Origin: Strigops habroptila
Taxonomy: Eukaryota > Chordata > Aves > Psittaciformes > Psittacidae
Length of the DNA: 64,000 nucleotides
NCBI RefSeq assembly: GCF_004027225.2
Contig: NC_044282.2
Location: forward strand, 59,699,225 to 59,763,224
Direction: 5' to 3'
The position numbers and the translations under genes were made by a program. A model generated the notes under the pieces. It was not told the origin of the DNA. It saw only the letters and a program-made list of their open reading frames with translations, and searched no databases. This document shows, in pieces, positions 41,413-52,655 of this stretch (positions within the stretch are counted from its first letter, which is position 1; every line of letters starts with the position of its first letter).

Positions 41413-42768
41413 ATGAAGATCCTGTACCTGCTCTTTCCCCTCTTGCTCCTGTTGGTCCAGGGTGCTGCAGGTGAGAGGTGATGAGGGGAGATGGGGTGGG
41501 CTGTGAGCGCCCATCAGTGGGGTCCTCCATGTCCTTGGAAGTGACCACCTCTATCCAAGGCCAGGAGGGGAATGGTTCTGTGGTTGCCTTAGAGCTCCTA
41601 CGTGAAAAGCCATGCAATGGCATAGATCTGGGTGCATTTACAGCAGTCACCATTTGCACTGGTTGTGGAAGACTCCAGCCCAGAGAAAGGTCTTGCCTGC
41701 TTCTGATCCTGAGTGTCCCAAAGCACTATTGCCGCCATCCATGACCCCTGCAAGGGCTGGGCAAGGGCTTTCCATCACAGGTCACTCAGAGGCAAGGCAC
41801 AGCCAGGACAGGGACGTGGGATGCGAGGAACGCCTGGCTTGCCAGCTCTCCTGGTCCATGTAGTGATGGACATGCAGCAGGGGCTCACATGCAATGGGGG
41901 AGCCAGCACGGCTCTTCCTCAGTGTCACGCTGGTGCTTGTCAGTGTCTGCTCCCATGTGCACCCACAGCGGTGTGAAAGAGCCCCTCTGGGTGAGACACC
42001 TGGGTATTGAAATTGTGGCTATGGTGAGGATGAATTAGAGACTGTATATTGCCACGAAATGCATGGGGACTGTCAGCCACTGACACCACATGCTGCTCTC
42101 CAAGATTATTGTTTTAACTGTTTCTCTGTGCATGATTTTCCATAGCACTAGGAAAAGCAGAAAAATGCATACAAAAAAAGGGATTCTGCGTTTTGGGAGG
42201 CTGCCGTTTCCCCTATAAGTATGCGGGGACTTGTTCAACATTCAGTCACTGCTGCAAACTGTAAGTGCTGGAAACAGTTTGGTCCTATTTGTTTTATTGT
42301 TATTGTCTTTCAAGCCAGCTCCTGGATCACATGTTCATACATTCATGTTCAGAGGCAAAAGCCAGGGAAAGAAGGGAAAAGTCCTTATGGATTTGGACAT
42401 GCCTCTGGGAGACTGAAGGTGCCCAAGGTCAGACGGTGCCTCCTCACTCTCCTTCAGCCCCACAATGCTTGCCCACTGTCAATACAGAAAGCTCAGCTGT
42501 GTTCTCCGAACAAGAAGGCTGTCCCTTGGGTAGTGTGAGGCACAGGATCCTCCTCCTCATGGCTCTAAAGACGCTTGGTGCCAAGGCTGCCACCAGTGAG
42601 GAGAGCACAGGTCCAAGCCAAACGAAATGACAAGAGTTTACACCTATGTGGTTCTTATCTCCCTGCACTTGCTAGTCATAAGAGTGGAGGTGGGAGAGAG
42701 TTACAGGAAAAGTAAGTTACAATGGATGATGTGCTTGTGTGCTTTCTCCATACAGTATCTGGAGTTGA
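41413..42768 (+). CDS. AvBD3: AvBD3-like beta-defensin, array unit 2
   Basis: Coding exons 41413-41470, 42146-42260 and 42756-42768 give 61 residues. The signal exon has the same amino-acid sequence as unit 1 up to residue 19. The mature part is lysine-rich (LGKAEKCIQKKGFC, GGCRFPYKYAGTC, HCCKLIWS), with cysteines 27, 34, 39, 49, 55 and 56. The terminal exon after the CCATACAG acceptor gives the IWS end and stop. Upstream sequence through intron 2 is almost identical to unit 1, yet the defensin exon is strongly different, pointing to gene conversion of the flank with divergence of the peptide. Poly(A) signal 42974-42979. No break is visible. Confidence 0.88.
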
Positions 42769-42979
42769 GCCCCTGAACTCTGTGAGCAGGACGTCCCCCT
42801 CGCTTCTGGCTCCTGGCACCATGTCCTGATGTCCTCTCTGCTCCCCACTTCTGCCTCCCCCAGGGGCTGTGACAGCAGGAGTGGAAGCGCTGCTCCTGCT
42901 GGGTGCCCGTGTGCTGGGGGCGTCCCGTCATGGAGCCGGTGCTGCTGGGGCAGAGGCTGCTTTTCCCGCCTTGAATAAA

Positions 42980-43317
42980 GACGAGCAGTTTGGCATTGCA
43001 GCGAGTGGGACGTGTGCCTGTTCTTGTGGTGTGGGGTGCACCGCCCTGCTCGCTATGGGGTGGCACTGGGTTGGTGGCAGGGGAAGCACCTGGGGATGCT
43101 GGGGGTCACCACTGGGGCTGTCCCTAGGGGCCCAGCACTCTCTACAGATGGCGGCTGGGCTGCCAGCAGTGTTGGTGGGAGGTGCTGGAGGATGCTGTGG
43201 GTCCCTGCAACTCCAGCAGCAGCTCCTAGGCTGGGCAGCGCAGTAATGGCAACCCTGGGGTGTTCCCGTGTGCCTGAGCTACATATTCTCCGCCTTCTCC
43301 AACAGCAAAGGGAAATT
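42980..43317. other. 3' flank of array unit 2
   Basis: The start matches units 1 and 3 (GGGGTGGCACTGGGTTGG at about 43056, the empty LTR site). It then diverges just before the inverted AvBD5 piece. No gene seen. Confidence 0.6.
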
Positions 43318-44220
43318 TTCCAATAGCAATCAGAGTTCGTTTATGGCACTTGAGTGGGCAATACTCTACCATCCCTTTGCAGCCTCCAGGAGAGGCTCTC
43401 CAACAGGTCGTCTGGCTCCCTCTTAGCACAAGATGGGATTCCAAGGGTGGAAGCAGGATCTGCCTTCCTCCTACCTCCTCTCTAGCAGGGCTGCTTTGCC
43501 TAGTGCTGACTCAGAAAGACATGGGCCAGGAGGTGTGGAGGTGGTGGCAAAACCTTAAACTTGGAGTGTGAGAGCTTTGTTACAAAGTCCCAGCTCCACT
43601 CCCCACTGCAGAACCTGCAGCAAGAGCCTTTCCTTATAGACATGGGTGTGAGGCACCCCAGGGCAGATGCCACCGCAACCGGGAGATATCACATCTGACT
43701 CCTGACCTCAATGGAGAAAAAGTAAATACCTGCACCAAAAGATTTATCTTCTGTCTTGAATTCTTTTATCTGCATTGTGTCTATAAGGAAACTTCATTAT
43801 ATACTGGGCAACTTCACTGTAGTGCCAGCTAAATCCTACATTTTTCCATACACTTCTTTCATTCGTATCTTACCTGCTGTTCCTTGGAGCATCAGGAGGA
43901 GAGTACAAAGGACAGGCTGGTGTTGCTGGTACTTCAAAAAGTCCAGCCCAATAGTTTCTTTTCCTCTTTACTCCCCGCACTGCCAGAGAACAGGAGGCAT
44001 CACTTTCTTCTTCTGATATCTCTGTGAAGGATTCACAGGCCTCCAACCCTGGGTCTCATGTCATCTTGCCTTGCAGAAAGGGCCATTCAGAGCTGTTGTT
44101 TGCTGGACACCACTTGGGACACATGCACACACACACACTGCATCCTTGCTCATTAGAAACCAGGACCAACCGTGCCGTACCACAAACCAGAGCTTTTTCC
44201 GCTTCTCTTCAAGAAGCTAT
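43318..44220 (-). pseudogene. AvBD5: Inverted AvBD5 pseudogene (5' half only)
   Basis: Read on the minus strand this matches AvBD5 from its 5' flank through intron 2. Clear anchors are AGTGTGTG...GTCCAGCAAAC near 44120 (AvBD5 near 31990), GGCTGGACTTTTTGAAG (AvBD5 near 32163), a signal-exon relic 43915-43874 reading TCCTCCTGATGCTCC then AACAGCAG and a GTAAG donor, and the intron block GGAGAGCCTCTCCTGGAGGCTG (AvBD5 near 32876). The stretch carrying the start codon and first signal residues is missing, by a deletion of roughly 260 bases relative to AvBD5. No six-cysteine exon follows at the left end, where homology stops. It cannot encode a defensin. It is moderately diverged, so it is not a very recent copy. 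Confidence 0.88.
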
Positions 44221-44930
44221 TCAGTGAAACCCAAGGTCAATCTTCTGGGCAGGTGGGCCCTCTGCTTCTGCTAAGCATGCAGAAGACATCTTCCACCTTT
44301 TGTGTGTTTGTTATCTTGCCACTGTGACTTGACATCTCAATGGCATGCAGGAGAAAAGGCCAAGAGGCCAGGATCCACTATCAAAACCACCAACAGGTAA
44401 CCTCTTGGAGTTGAGGAAACCAAATTGCTCTTACAAACACCTTCAGAGGCAGTTGCCGAGTCAGGCATGCATTACAGCTGCCTTCTGCCTGGCAAGGACT
44501 GCCTGTTCTATTGCGTGAATGGCATCAAATGCATTGGATACACAAGCAATGGCTACATCCATATAATATTTCTTCACCTTGGATAGCTTTAGGAGGAGAA
44601 GCAGGTTTGTTGAATCATCTGGTTTACAGACCTTAACGTGTATCCTGGTGCTACTCTCACTTTGTCTGAATAATCACTAGAGAGACAGTGTTATGCTTAA
44701 CACCCTTCATATGTCAGGTGTGCAGACATCTTGTCCCAGAAGAAGGTGTTCCTGCACTGTCTAGAGGTGGAAGAGGTTTCAATATCATGTGTGTTCTTGC
44801 ACATCACACACTACCTGATTACACAGTCAGATGAGAAGAGATCAAGAAGCACTCCCTTCTTCTGGGACTGATGCTGGTGTCTGCACCAACCAGTTACTTT
44901 GTCCATCCCAAGGATTTTTCAGCAAGCCAC
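44221..44930. other. Spacer between AvBD5 pseudogene and unit 3
   Basis: Mostly unassigned. A short plus-strand frame, 44467-44586, encodes a cysteine-containing peptide (SCLLPGKDCLFYCVNGIKC) that I cannot match to any family. No other gene seen. Confidence 0.4.
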
Positions 44931-44938
44931 CACAGACA

Positions 44939-45160
44939 TTGTGCTCACTGTGCCATAGGGTGTCACAAGATGTGTTGCATGAGGATAACGGTGAAGGTTG
45001 CAACAGCCCCAGGAGGCACCTCAGCATCTGCTACTGCAGCAGGGAGGAATGAGGTGCAACCCCACCACCCTCACACAGATGGGTCGCTTTGGGATTGGCC
45101 AAGGGAAGATGTGTCAGCAGGAATATGTGCAAGTCCCACCCACTGGCAACAGTGCAAAAC
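44939..45160 (+). promoter_or_regulatory. Promoter of array unit 3, TATA lost
   Basis: The TTGCATGAGGATAA block and inverted CCAAT box (GGGATTGGCCAA, core 45094-45098) are intact, but the TATAAAA position reads TGCAAAA (45153-45159). The first exon corresponds to about 45185-45279, with the aligned donor reading GTGACT rather than GTAAGT; an alternative CAG/GTAGGT lies four bases earlier. Confidence 0.65.
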
Positions 45161-46435
45161 CAGGGTGTTTTGGGCAAAGTGATACTCCCTACTACTTCTG
45201 GGTGCAAGTGATTCCTGGTCAGATTATTTCAGCTTGTTGCTTCCTTGGTGCACTCTGAACCAAGATCTTCATCAGGTAGGTGACTGCGGAGTCTCTTCCA
45301 AGCTGGTCACACATTCAGCTCCTCTGTGCAAATCCCTCTTCCCAGAACTGTGTAAATGGCAAACTGAATATCAACAAGCATCAGAGCTGCATGGGAAAGA
45401 CAATAAAACCCCTTCATATGAGGAGGGACCCGAGATTTTCTGTTCTGGGTAAATGGGGACTTTCCTCAGCAGTAGGGAGATCTCCCATAGTTTCAGGCTT
45501 TTGGTTAATTCAAAACTTGTGTGTTTCCATTTCTGGCCACCAAAACACTTTCCTGTCCCCTTGCTCCTCCCTGGGTCTGTGCTGCACGGGGCAGGGACAG
45601 TGAGCATCCGGCTGGAGAGTGTCCTTGCTGGGAAGCTTGGGAATGGTCTTGAGTTGAGGATGGGCACTTCCAAGCTGAGCTAGGAGAACTTTCCTGAGCC
45701 CAGGGAAGCAGTGGTGACTGGGCAGGGTGTTTTGGGCAGCCAAGTTTGGACTGGCAGAAGTGATGGAGGGCACTGGCTAATGCTTCGTACAACATGGATT
45801 CTCCAGGCACATGCATTTCCCTACATTCCAGTGCCTGGCTTGGCTATTGGCATGGCACTGAGTGTTGGCACAATATCACCTGATGTGCAAACCTTCTCTG
45901 CTCTGGCATTTGGTCATGAAGAGGAAGAAAAGTGAGAGCAAATGCCCTAGTGCCCACCCTGGTTTGCTGACTGTGCTGGAGGTATATTTTGTGTCACTTC
46001 TTGATCTTGTCTCTCCGGAAAATTCTGCTCAGAGGACAAATACATGCCCTGCAAAAGATGTGAGGGACTATAACATGTCAAAGTATTCTTTTTCCTTATA
46101 ATCTGAGTTTCAGTGGTTGTTGTTTTGAGTAAAATGACAAATACTAGCCATTAATCAATGCTTTGAGGAAAACATCGGGAAGGCTTGCGAGTCAGACAAC
46201 GAAATAAACTCCAGATTGTCCAGCAGGCTGGTGCTTTCCAAAATGCTCCAAGAATACATGTGAAGTTGCAATTATTATTATCATCATTGTCAGAATCATT
46301 ATTATCTCTTTTTGTTGGAGATTTTGCTTCTGCTTTTTGGCTGACCACGTGTGCCCAGGCTTGTTCGTGTCCTTTCTTTGTTGTTTTGATATGTCCTCTC
46401 TGCAGCCCTGTGAAGACCCGGGACAGGCAACAGCC

Positions 46436-47484
46436 ATGCGAATCCTGTACCTGCTTTTCCCCTTATTCCTCTTGCTGGCTCAGGGTGCTGCAGGTAAGAG
46501 TGGAAGAGGGGAGATGGGATGGGGTGTGAGCCCCCATCAGTGGGGTTCTCCACGTCCTGGGAAGTGACCAGATTTGTCAGATATATAAATATAACATTTG
46601 GGAGGGATTAACTCTAATGAATGCCTGAGGAGCTGAGGAGCCAGCACAGCAGTTCCTGTACCTCACACTGGTATTTCCCTATGACACATGCTGCTGCAGC
46701 AAAGATAACCTCCTACTGGAGAGGTAAAGATGTTGGTTTTGGTGATTGGTGGACGTAGAGTACTGAGATCCAGAGGCAGTGCCAGGCCCTCTGGAACCAT
46801 GCACATTTTTTAGTCATCCCATACTCACTCTTTCACTGTGCAGGATCCTCCCTGGCTCCAGGAAATAAGGCACAATGTCATCGAGAAAAAGGCTTCTGTG
46901 GATTTCTGAAGTGCTCTTTCCCCTATGTCATCAGTGGAAGTTGTTCAAAGTTTTTCTTTTGCTGCAAGAAGTAAGTTGCATTATTAGAAATACTAATGTG
47001 ATGGCAGAAAGAGTCGCTGTTGTATTTGAGCACCCATGGCTGGATAATGGCACAGTGCTACACATGCTCCAAGACATAGCCCGGGGTCCAAGGAAAGATT
47101 CTTGGACCTGCCCTGAGTGGTGCTGAAGGAGCCCAAGGTCACCCAACACCACCCCACTTTCCTCCAGCCCCACGGGGATCATTCAGGCTTTGCAGAAGGC
47201 TCTCCCAAGCTAGCAGAGTGGTGCATCCACTGTCCTTGTACAGCAGAGAGGACATGATCCTGGGTTTGCTGCATCTGCATAGAGCTGGAGTTAGGGTTGC
47301 TAACACTAAGATATCACAGGTCCAAACTCTGCAGCAAGGGCTGAACATCGCCTCTGTTGAGTCTGATTCTCTTGTACCACGGACTTGCTTGTCTTGGCAG
47401 TAGAGGTGGGGGAGAGTGGGAGGGAAAGTAAGTTACAAGAGGTGACGTGCATGTGTGCTTTCTACATACAGAATGTGGAGTTGA
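46436..47484 (+). CDS. AvBD1: AvBD1-like beta-defensin, array unit 3
   Basis: Coding exons 46436-46493, 46844-46970 and 47472-47484 give 65 residues, the chicken AvBD1 length. Signal MRILYLLFPLFLLLAQGAAG. The propiece SSLAPGNKAQ aligns with SSQALGRKSD of chicken AvBD1. The core GFCGFLKC and ISGSCSKFFFCCK follows AvBD1 (GFCAFLKC, ISGKCSRFYLCCK). Cysteines are 31, 38, 43, 53, 59 and 60. The phase-2 donor after 46970 joins the exon after CATACAG to give KMWS and stop, against RIWG in chicken. Poly(A) signal 47690-47695. The coding sequence is intact, but the core promoter has lost its TATA box, so it may be poorly or differently expressed. Confidence 0.9.
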
Positions 47485-47699
47485 GCCCCTGAACTCTGTG
47501 AGCAGGACGTCCTCCTCGCTTCTGGCTCCTGGCACCATGTCCTGATGTCCTCTCTGCTCCCCGCCTCTGCCGTCCCCAGGGGCTGTGACAGCAGGAGTGG
47601 AAGCGCTGCTCCTGCTGGGTGCCCGTGTGCTGGGGACGTCCCGTCATGGAGCCGGTGCTGCTGGGGCAGAGGCTGCTTTTCCCGCCTTGAATAAAGACG

Positions 47700-48600
47700 A
47701 GCAATTTGGCATTGCAGCGGGTGGGACGTGTGCCTGTTCTTGTGGCGCGGGGTGCGCCGCCCGGCTCACTATGGGGTGGCACTGGGTTGGTGGCAGGGGA
47801 AGCACCTGGGGATGCTGGGGGTCACCACTGGGGGTGTCCCCAGGGGTGCTCTTGGCCCAGCAGTCCTGCAGGCAGGGTGTTTGCTGTGGGTGTGATAAAG
47901 CTGCTGTGCAGATGCTGCCTCCTGGGAGGTGGAGCCCTGTCATGGCCCTGCCAATCATGAGTGTCCCTTGTCCCTGTCGGCCGTGGCTTCATGTGCAGGG
48001 CTGTGCTGGGTCGTGTGCACCTTGGGCAGGCATGGCCAGCCCTGCCCCTCAAATCCATCCCAGGTGTCCCACCACGCAGTTGGGTGGGACCTCCATCTCC
48101 CTCATCTGCAGTGGGGCGTTGCAGAGCAGTCCCTGCTCAGCTCCATTCCTGGTGGCAGCCTCACAGCAACACTACCTCTACTAGCCTCACAGCCTGTCTC
48201 CCTGCCACATCCCTCTTGGAGGGGCCTAATCCCACAGACAGCCCCCAAGGAGACCTTTACAAGGCCTCGAATGGAAGTAGGTCCCCCAGACTGACTGTCC
48301 AGCACCTCCTCAAGGTGGCCTCTCCAATGGGTCCCATGGACCACAGCCTGGAAATGTCCGTAAGTGTAGTCCGGCAGGGAGAAAGCAAGGTGTCTTCTCG
48401 TCTCTGCCTAACTCAGGCAGACAGGGATTGCAACATGGTTCTCCATCAACAGCCAGTGACCTTAACCTTTCATCAAGTGCAGACCTCTGCCCTCTATAGT
48501 TAAATATGTGTGTGTCCTTGCACATGTGAATAAGTCAGCAACTAGTGAATCATATCCATTCCAAGGAGGCAGATCACCCTCAGCAGTCCATCCCTGACTT
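47700..48600. other. 3' flank of array unit 3
   Basis: Paralogous to the flank of unit 1, including the uninterrupted LTR target (GGGGTGGCACTGGGTTGG at about 47772). No gene seen. Confidence 0.6.
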
Positions 48601-48602
48601 AC

Positions 48603-48955
48603 AGAACCATAGAATTCCAGACTGGCTTGGGTTGGAAGGGACCTTAAAGCTCATCTAGTTCCAACCTCCTGCCATGAGCAGGGGCACCTTCCACGAGATC
48701 AGGTTGCTCCAAGCCCCGTCCAACCTGGCCTTGAACACTGCCAGGGATGGGGCAGCCACAGCTTCTCTGGGCAACCCATTCCAGTGCCTCACCACCCTCA
48801 CTGTAAAGAACTTCTTCCTTATATCTAACCTGAACCTCTCCTGTTTAAGTTTAAACCCATTACCCCTTGTCCTATTGCTACAGTCCCTGAGGAAGAGTCC
48901 CTCTCCAGCATTCTTGTAGGCCACCTTCAGATACTGGAAGGCTGTTATGAGGTAT
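48603..48955 (-). mobile_element. CR1 LINE 3' fragment (about 350 bp)
   Basis: Antisense CR1 end from ATAGAATTCCAGACTGGCTT to the CAGATACTGGAAGGCTG block. It lies in the spacer between units 3 and 4 and is absent from the other spacers. Confidence 0.93.
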
Positions 48956-49830
48956 CCACACAGCCACCTCGCCATCTACTTCTTCCCTTCTGGGCATGCA
49001 GCCCTTCCCAGAGCCATGGGGCTGACTCTTGCATTTGCTCCCAGGGCACCTTTGCCCTGGTCCTGAAGCTGCAGGTCCCAGCCAGATTCAGAGTGGCCCA
49101 GCCTCCTGTGATATCAGATCCTGTGGCAGGGCTGTAGGAGTGAGTGGGGATCTGTACAGCTCCAGGAGCTGTGTCCACATCAGCAAGGGTCTATCCTCAC
49201 ATCCATCAGCAGCTCCCACCCTTCTGCCCATGTCCTGTGTACAGCACAGCAGGTTCCCACTGGCTTTCCAGGATCGTTTCCTTCACGTTCATTCATGTAT
49301 CATTTAACTGAACGTTTAGCAGTCACCATGAACACCCCTTATCTCAGCAATTTGAAGCTGTTTCACTCTCCCACGGGCCCCTTTGCCCAGGACATCTTGA
49401 ACAAGACTGATGGTGCTGTGGAAAGTCACCCCATGAGTTTAATATAGCAAAAAAAGAGGAGAAAGAGCAAGAAAAGGAGACAGATCAATGAATAAATATT
49501 TTCTGTTACTGATGGTATGACATGGCTTACATGGAAGCAGTGAACTGGAGATGCTGTTATAGTTGTGCATTTGACCATCAGCTCATAAATGTGTGCAGCA
49601 ATCAGAATGTTGTTTCCAAACCATCTGATGAAGCTTCAAATAAAAGCCGAAATAAAGCTCTTTTTATAATTTTGAAAGGTAAGAAGGTTCATAATACTCC
49701 TCATGTTCTTCCACATCCCATGCTAGGGGATTATTTTTTCAGACTGGAGGAGATAAGCAGGGAAACCTTATCTGCATTTTTGAGACTGGTTGCTGCTGTC
49801 TGAACCAGGCAAAGTCCATGCTGAGCCACC
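48956..49830. other. Spacer between units 3 and 4
   Basis: Weakly paralogous to the spacer before unit 2 (shared GGACATCTTGAAC-like block near 49391 and 40118). No gene seen. Confidence 0.5.
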
Positions 49831-49837
49831 AAGCCCA

Positions 49838-50043
49838 TGTGCTCACTGTGTCATAAGATGTGTTGCATGAGGATAACGGTGAAGATTGCAGCAACCCCAG
49901 GAGGCACCTCAGCCTCTCTCATTGCCACAGCAAAGGACGAGGTGAAGCCATCACCCCCATGCACATGGGTTACTTGCTGATAGGCCAAGGGGAGATGTGG
50001 CCATGGGAATAAGCACATATCACTCACTAGCAGTGGTATAAAA
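49838..50043 (+). promoter_or_regulatory. Promoter of array unit 4, CCAAT element altered
   Basis: TATAAAA at 50037-50043 is intact and the TTGCATGAGGATAA block is kept. The inverted CCAAT position of the other units (GATTGGCCAA) reads GATAGGCCAA at 49979-49988. The first exon ends at about 50155 with a GTAATT donor. Confidence 0.65.
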
Positions 50044-51229
50044 TCAGGGTGTTTTGGGCAAAGTGGCATTCCCTGACCCCAAAGGCATCTGGAGGCAAGT
50101 GATTACTGGTGCGTTTCTTGCTCCCTGAAGACCAAGACCTTTGCTCACCAGGCAAGTAATTGTGGGGTCTCTTTCAGGCTGGCCACCCATTCAGTCTCTC
50201 TGCTTCAGTCCATCACAGCAGGACCATCTAAATGACAAACTATTGTATATATCTGTTTGCATAATGATGCCATCTGTGCTTTCTAGGGAAATAAAGTAAA
50301 TTGAAAATATGAATTCTCATTAGAGCTTGGAATCTGCTGAACCTGGATGCAGGGTTTCCCCAGCACAGGAGAGACTGGAAAGTTTCTGTGGTGTTTGAAG
50401 ATGTACACCACGATCTTGTGCTCTGGGAAATGGGAACTTTGCAATTTAAAGGATAGAGGCACTTTACATGCAACAGTACAGAGAATTTCCATTCTTTCAG
50501 CCTTCAGTTAAGTTAAAAGTTCATGTTTTCCTGATCTCTTTGGCCACTGACACACTTCTCTCCCTTCTTTCTCCTACCTGAGGAGCTGCTACACTATTTT
50601 GTGACCATAATTTTATTATTGTTTTTGCGTTCACATTGGCGGGTGCATCTCTGAAGCATTCAAACCTTCTTTGCTTTGGCCTTTGTAAGGAGATGCAGAA
50701 GCAATAAAGCACAGGCATCAGGCATGACCCTTGTCTCATGAACATACTTGAAAGCATACCTAGTCTATCCCTTCAATTCTGTCTCCACAGAAACATATTG
50801 AGGTCTGTTTCAGAGACAAGTGTGCCGTGTGTAAGGCCCAAGGTACTCCGAAAGGCAAATTTTCTGACCGTTCTTTAAATAACACCAGCTGCTTTTTAGT
50901 TTTAAACAGCATGAATCACCAGACATAAAATCTACAGCCTGTGCTTGGGACTACATTTAAGAAAGGTAACTGAAAAACATGTGTTTAGGTACTGCCTTGC
51001 CTGAAACTTCCTGAACTACTGGCAGGTTATTCATGAAGCTGCAGAGGTGGCCGTTGTTCTTGTGAATAGGCTACAAACAACACTATCTTCTTTTATTCAT
51101 GATAACAGATCTGCAGTTTGGTATATACCGCTGTGCCCAGGCTTCTACACCACTTGGGGTCCCCTGTGCCCTTGTTGGCTTCGTGTCTCCACTCTCTAGA
51201 CCTGTAAAGACCTGAGCTGGGCATCAGCT

Positions 51230-52655
51230 ATGAAGATCCTGTACCTGCTCTTCCCCTTCTTCCTCCTGTTGATTCAGGGTGCTGCAGGTGAGAGTGGAAG
51301 AGGGAAGGCATATGATCCATGTCCCCAGTAGGGTGACCATATTTTTAGAAATGCTCAAAGTAGAGAATACTTTTGTGGTTTTGCTCCAACATGAAAAGTC
51401 ATGCAATGGGATATACCAAAGGATGCTCTCACAATGCCCCCTCCTCTGAGAGCTAGAGGGGCTGGTGTGGAGAAAGCCGTCCAGGAATAAGAGCTTGGAT
51501 CATTCTGTAGGTTAGGGAACGATTGAGCTCTGGATCCACCCTGGGCATTGATCTGCTCCTTGGGGAGTATCTCTGATGGGCTCCCACGGCAATGTCTAAA
51601 GTCTCAGCCTATGCAGTCTACCTTGCTCACTTCAAAAATGGGTGGGAATGCCTGTTGTCTCATCGCAGATACTTAGCACCTCTTTAGGACCCCTAGATGT
51701 GTGTGATTCTGCAGTGTCAAAGCCCTCTACCCCAGGCTGGATGAGCTAGCTAAGGTTTTATGGAATAACTGCTCCTTCTACAGGACAGTGGGAGGATGAA
51801 AAATACCCCTTTGTCCCACAAAAAGCCAGGGATATCTGTGCCTCAGGGCTTTAGCTAATAGTCCTTCTAGGTAGTTAACTTGCTATTGAAGGTACAGTTG
51901 TGGTCATTTTAATACTTGGCCCACAAAGTGGGTTGAAACCCTAGTGGAGTGCCAGCCTTTCCGGAATTACAGAATGTGCTCCCAAATTATCTTTTCCTTT
52001 CAATTGTCTCTCTCTACAGGTGCATCTCTGGTTCCAGGAAATGAATGGAGATGTAAGCATGAAGGGGGATTCTGTAGTTTTTTGACATGCTATCGCCCTT
52101 ATCACATCTATGGAAGGTGTACAAATTTGGTAGTTTGCTGCAAAAGGTAAGTTCTGAAGTCAGACATTCAGGAATTTGCCCTCTGCTTTCTCTGCTGGAA
52201 TAGATCTGCTGTTGTCTTTACATCCACACTGCTGGATAACACCCTCCTGCATTCATGTTAAGAGGCAGAGGCCAGGGAAGGAGGGTTAAAATTCCTTCGT
52301 AAAGCTGCTCGAACCTGCCCTGTGTGGACTGAAGAGACCCAAATTCAGCCAGCATCTTCTCATTCTCCCTTTCCCATGCGGTGAAAGTGAAGTGTGATCT
52401 TTGTGTAGTGTGAGGCACAAGACCATCTCAGTGAGGTTTCTAAAGAGTCTTGGATTCAAGGCTGCAACCACTGAGGAATACACAGGTCCAAGTCATCTGA
52501 AATAAGGACTGGAGCTTATCTGAGGAAGGGTTGTCCAGTAATTCTCTACAGGTCCTTATAATAGAAGTGTCAGAGAGACTGGAGGAAGACAAAGAATGAA
52601 CAGGAGAAATAAATATTGCTGACCACATATTGTGCTTTGTTTATGCAGGAAATAG
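51230..52655 (+). CDS. AvBD1: AvBD1-like beta-defensin, array unit 4
   Basis: Coding exons 51230-51287, 52020-52146 and 52649-52655 give 63 residues. Signal MKILYLLFPFFLLLIQGAAG; propiece ASLVPGNEWR; cysteines 31, 38, 43, 53, 59 and 60. The core GGFCSFLTCYRPYHIYGRC and NLVVCCKRK follows AvBD1 spacing but is the most diverged copy of the array, with histidine and tyrosine replacing the usual residues between cysteines 3 and 4. The terminal exon gives only one extra lysine before a TAG stop, so the W-S/G ending of the other copies is absent. Poly(A) signal 52868-52873, with a CR1 starting just past it. Intact and with a good TATA box, so probably expressed. Confidence 0.88.
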
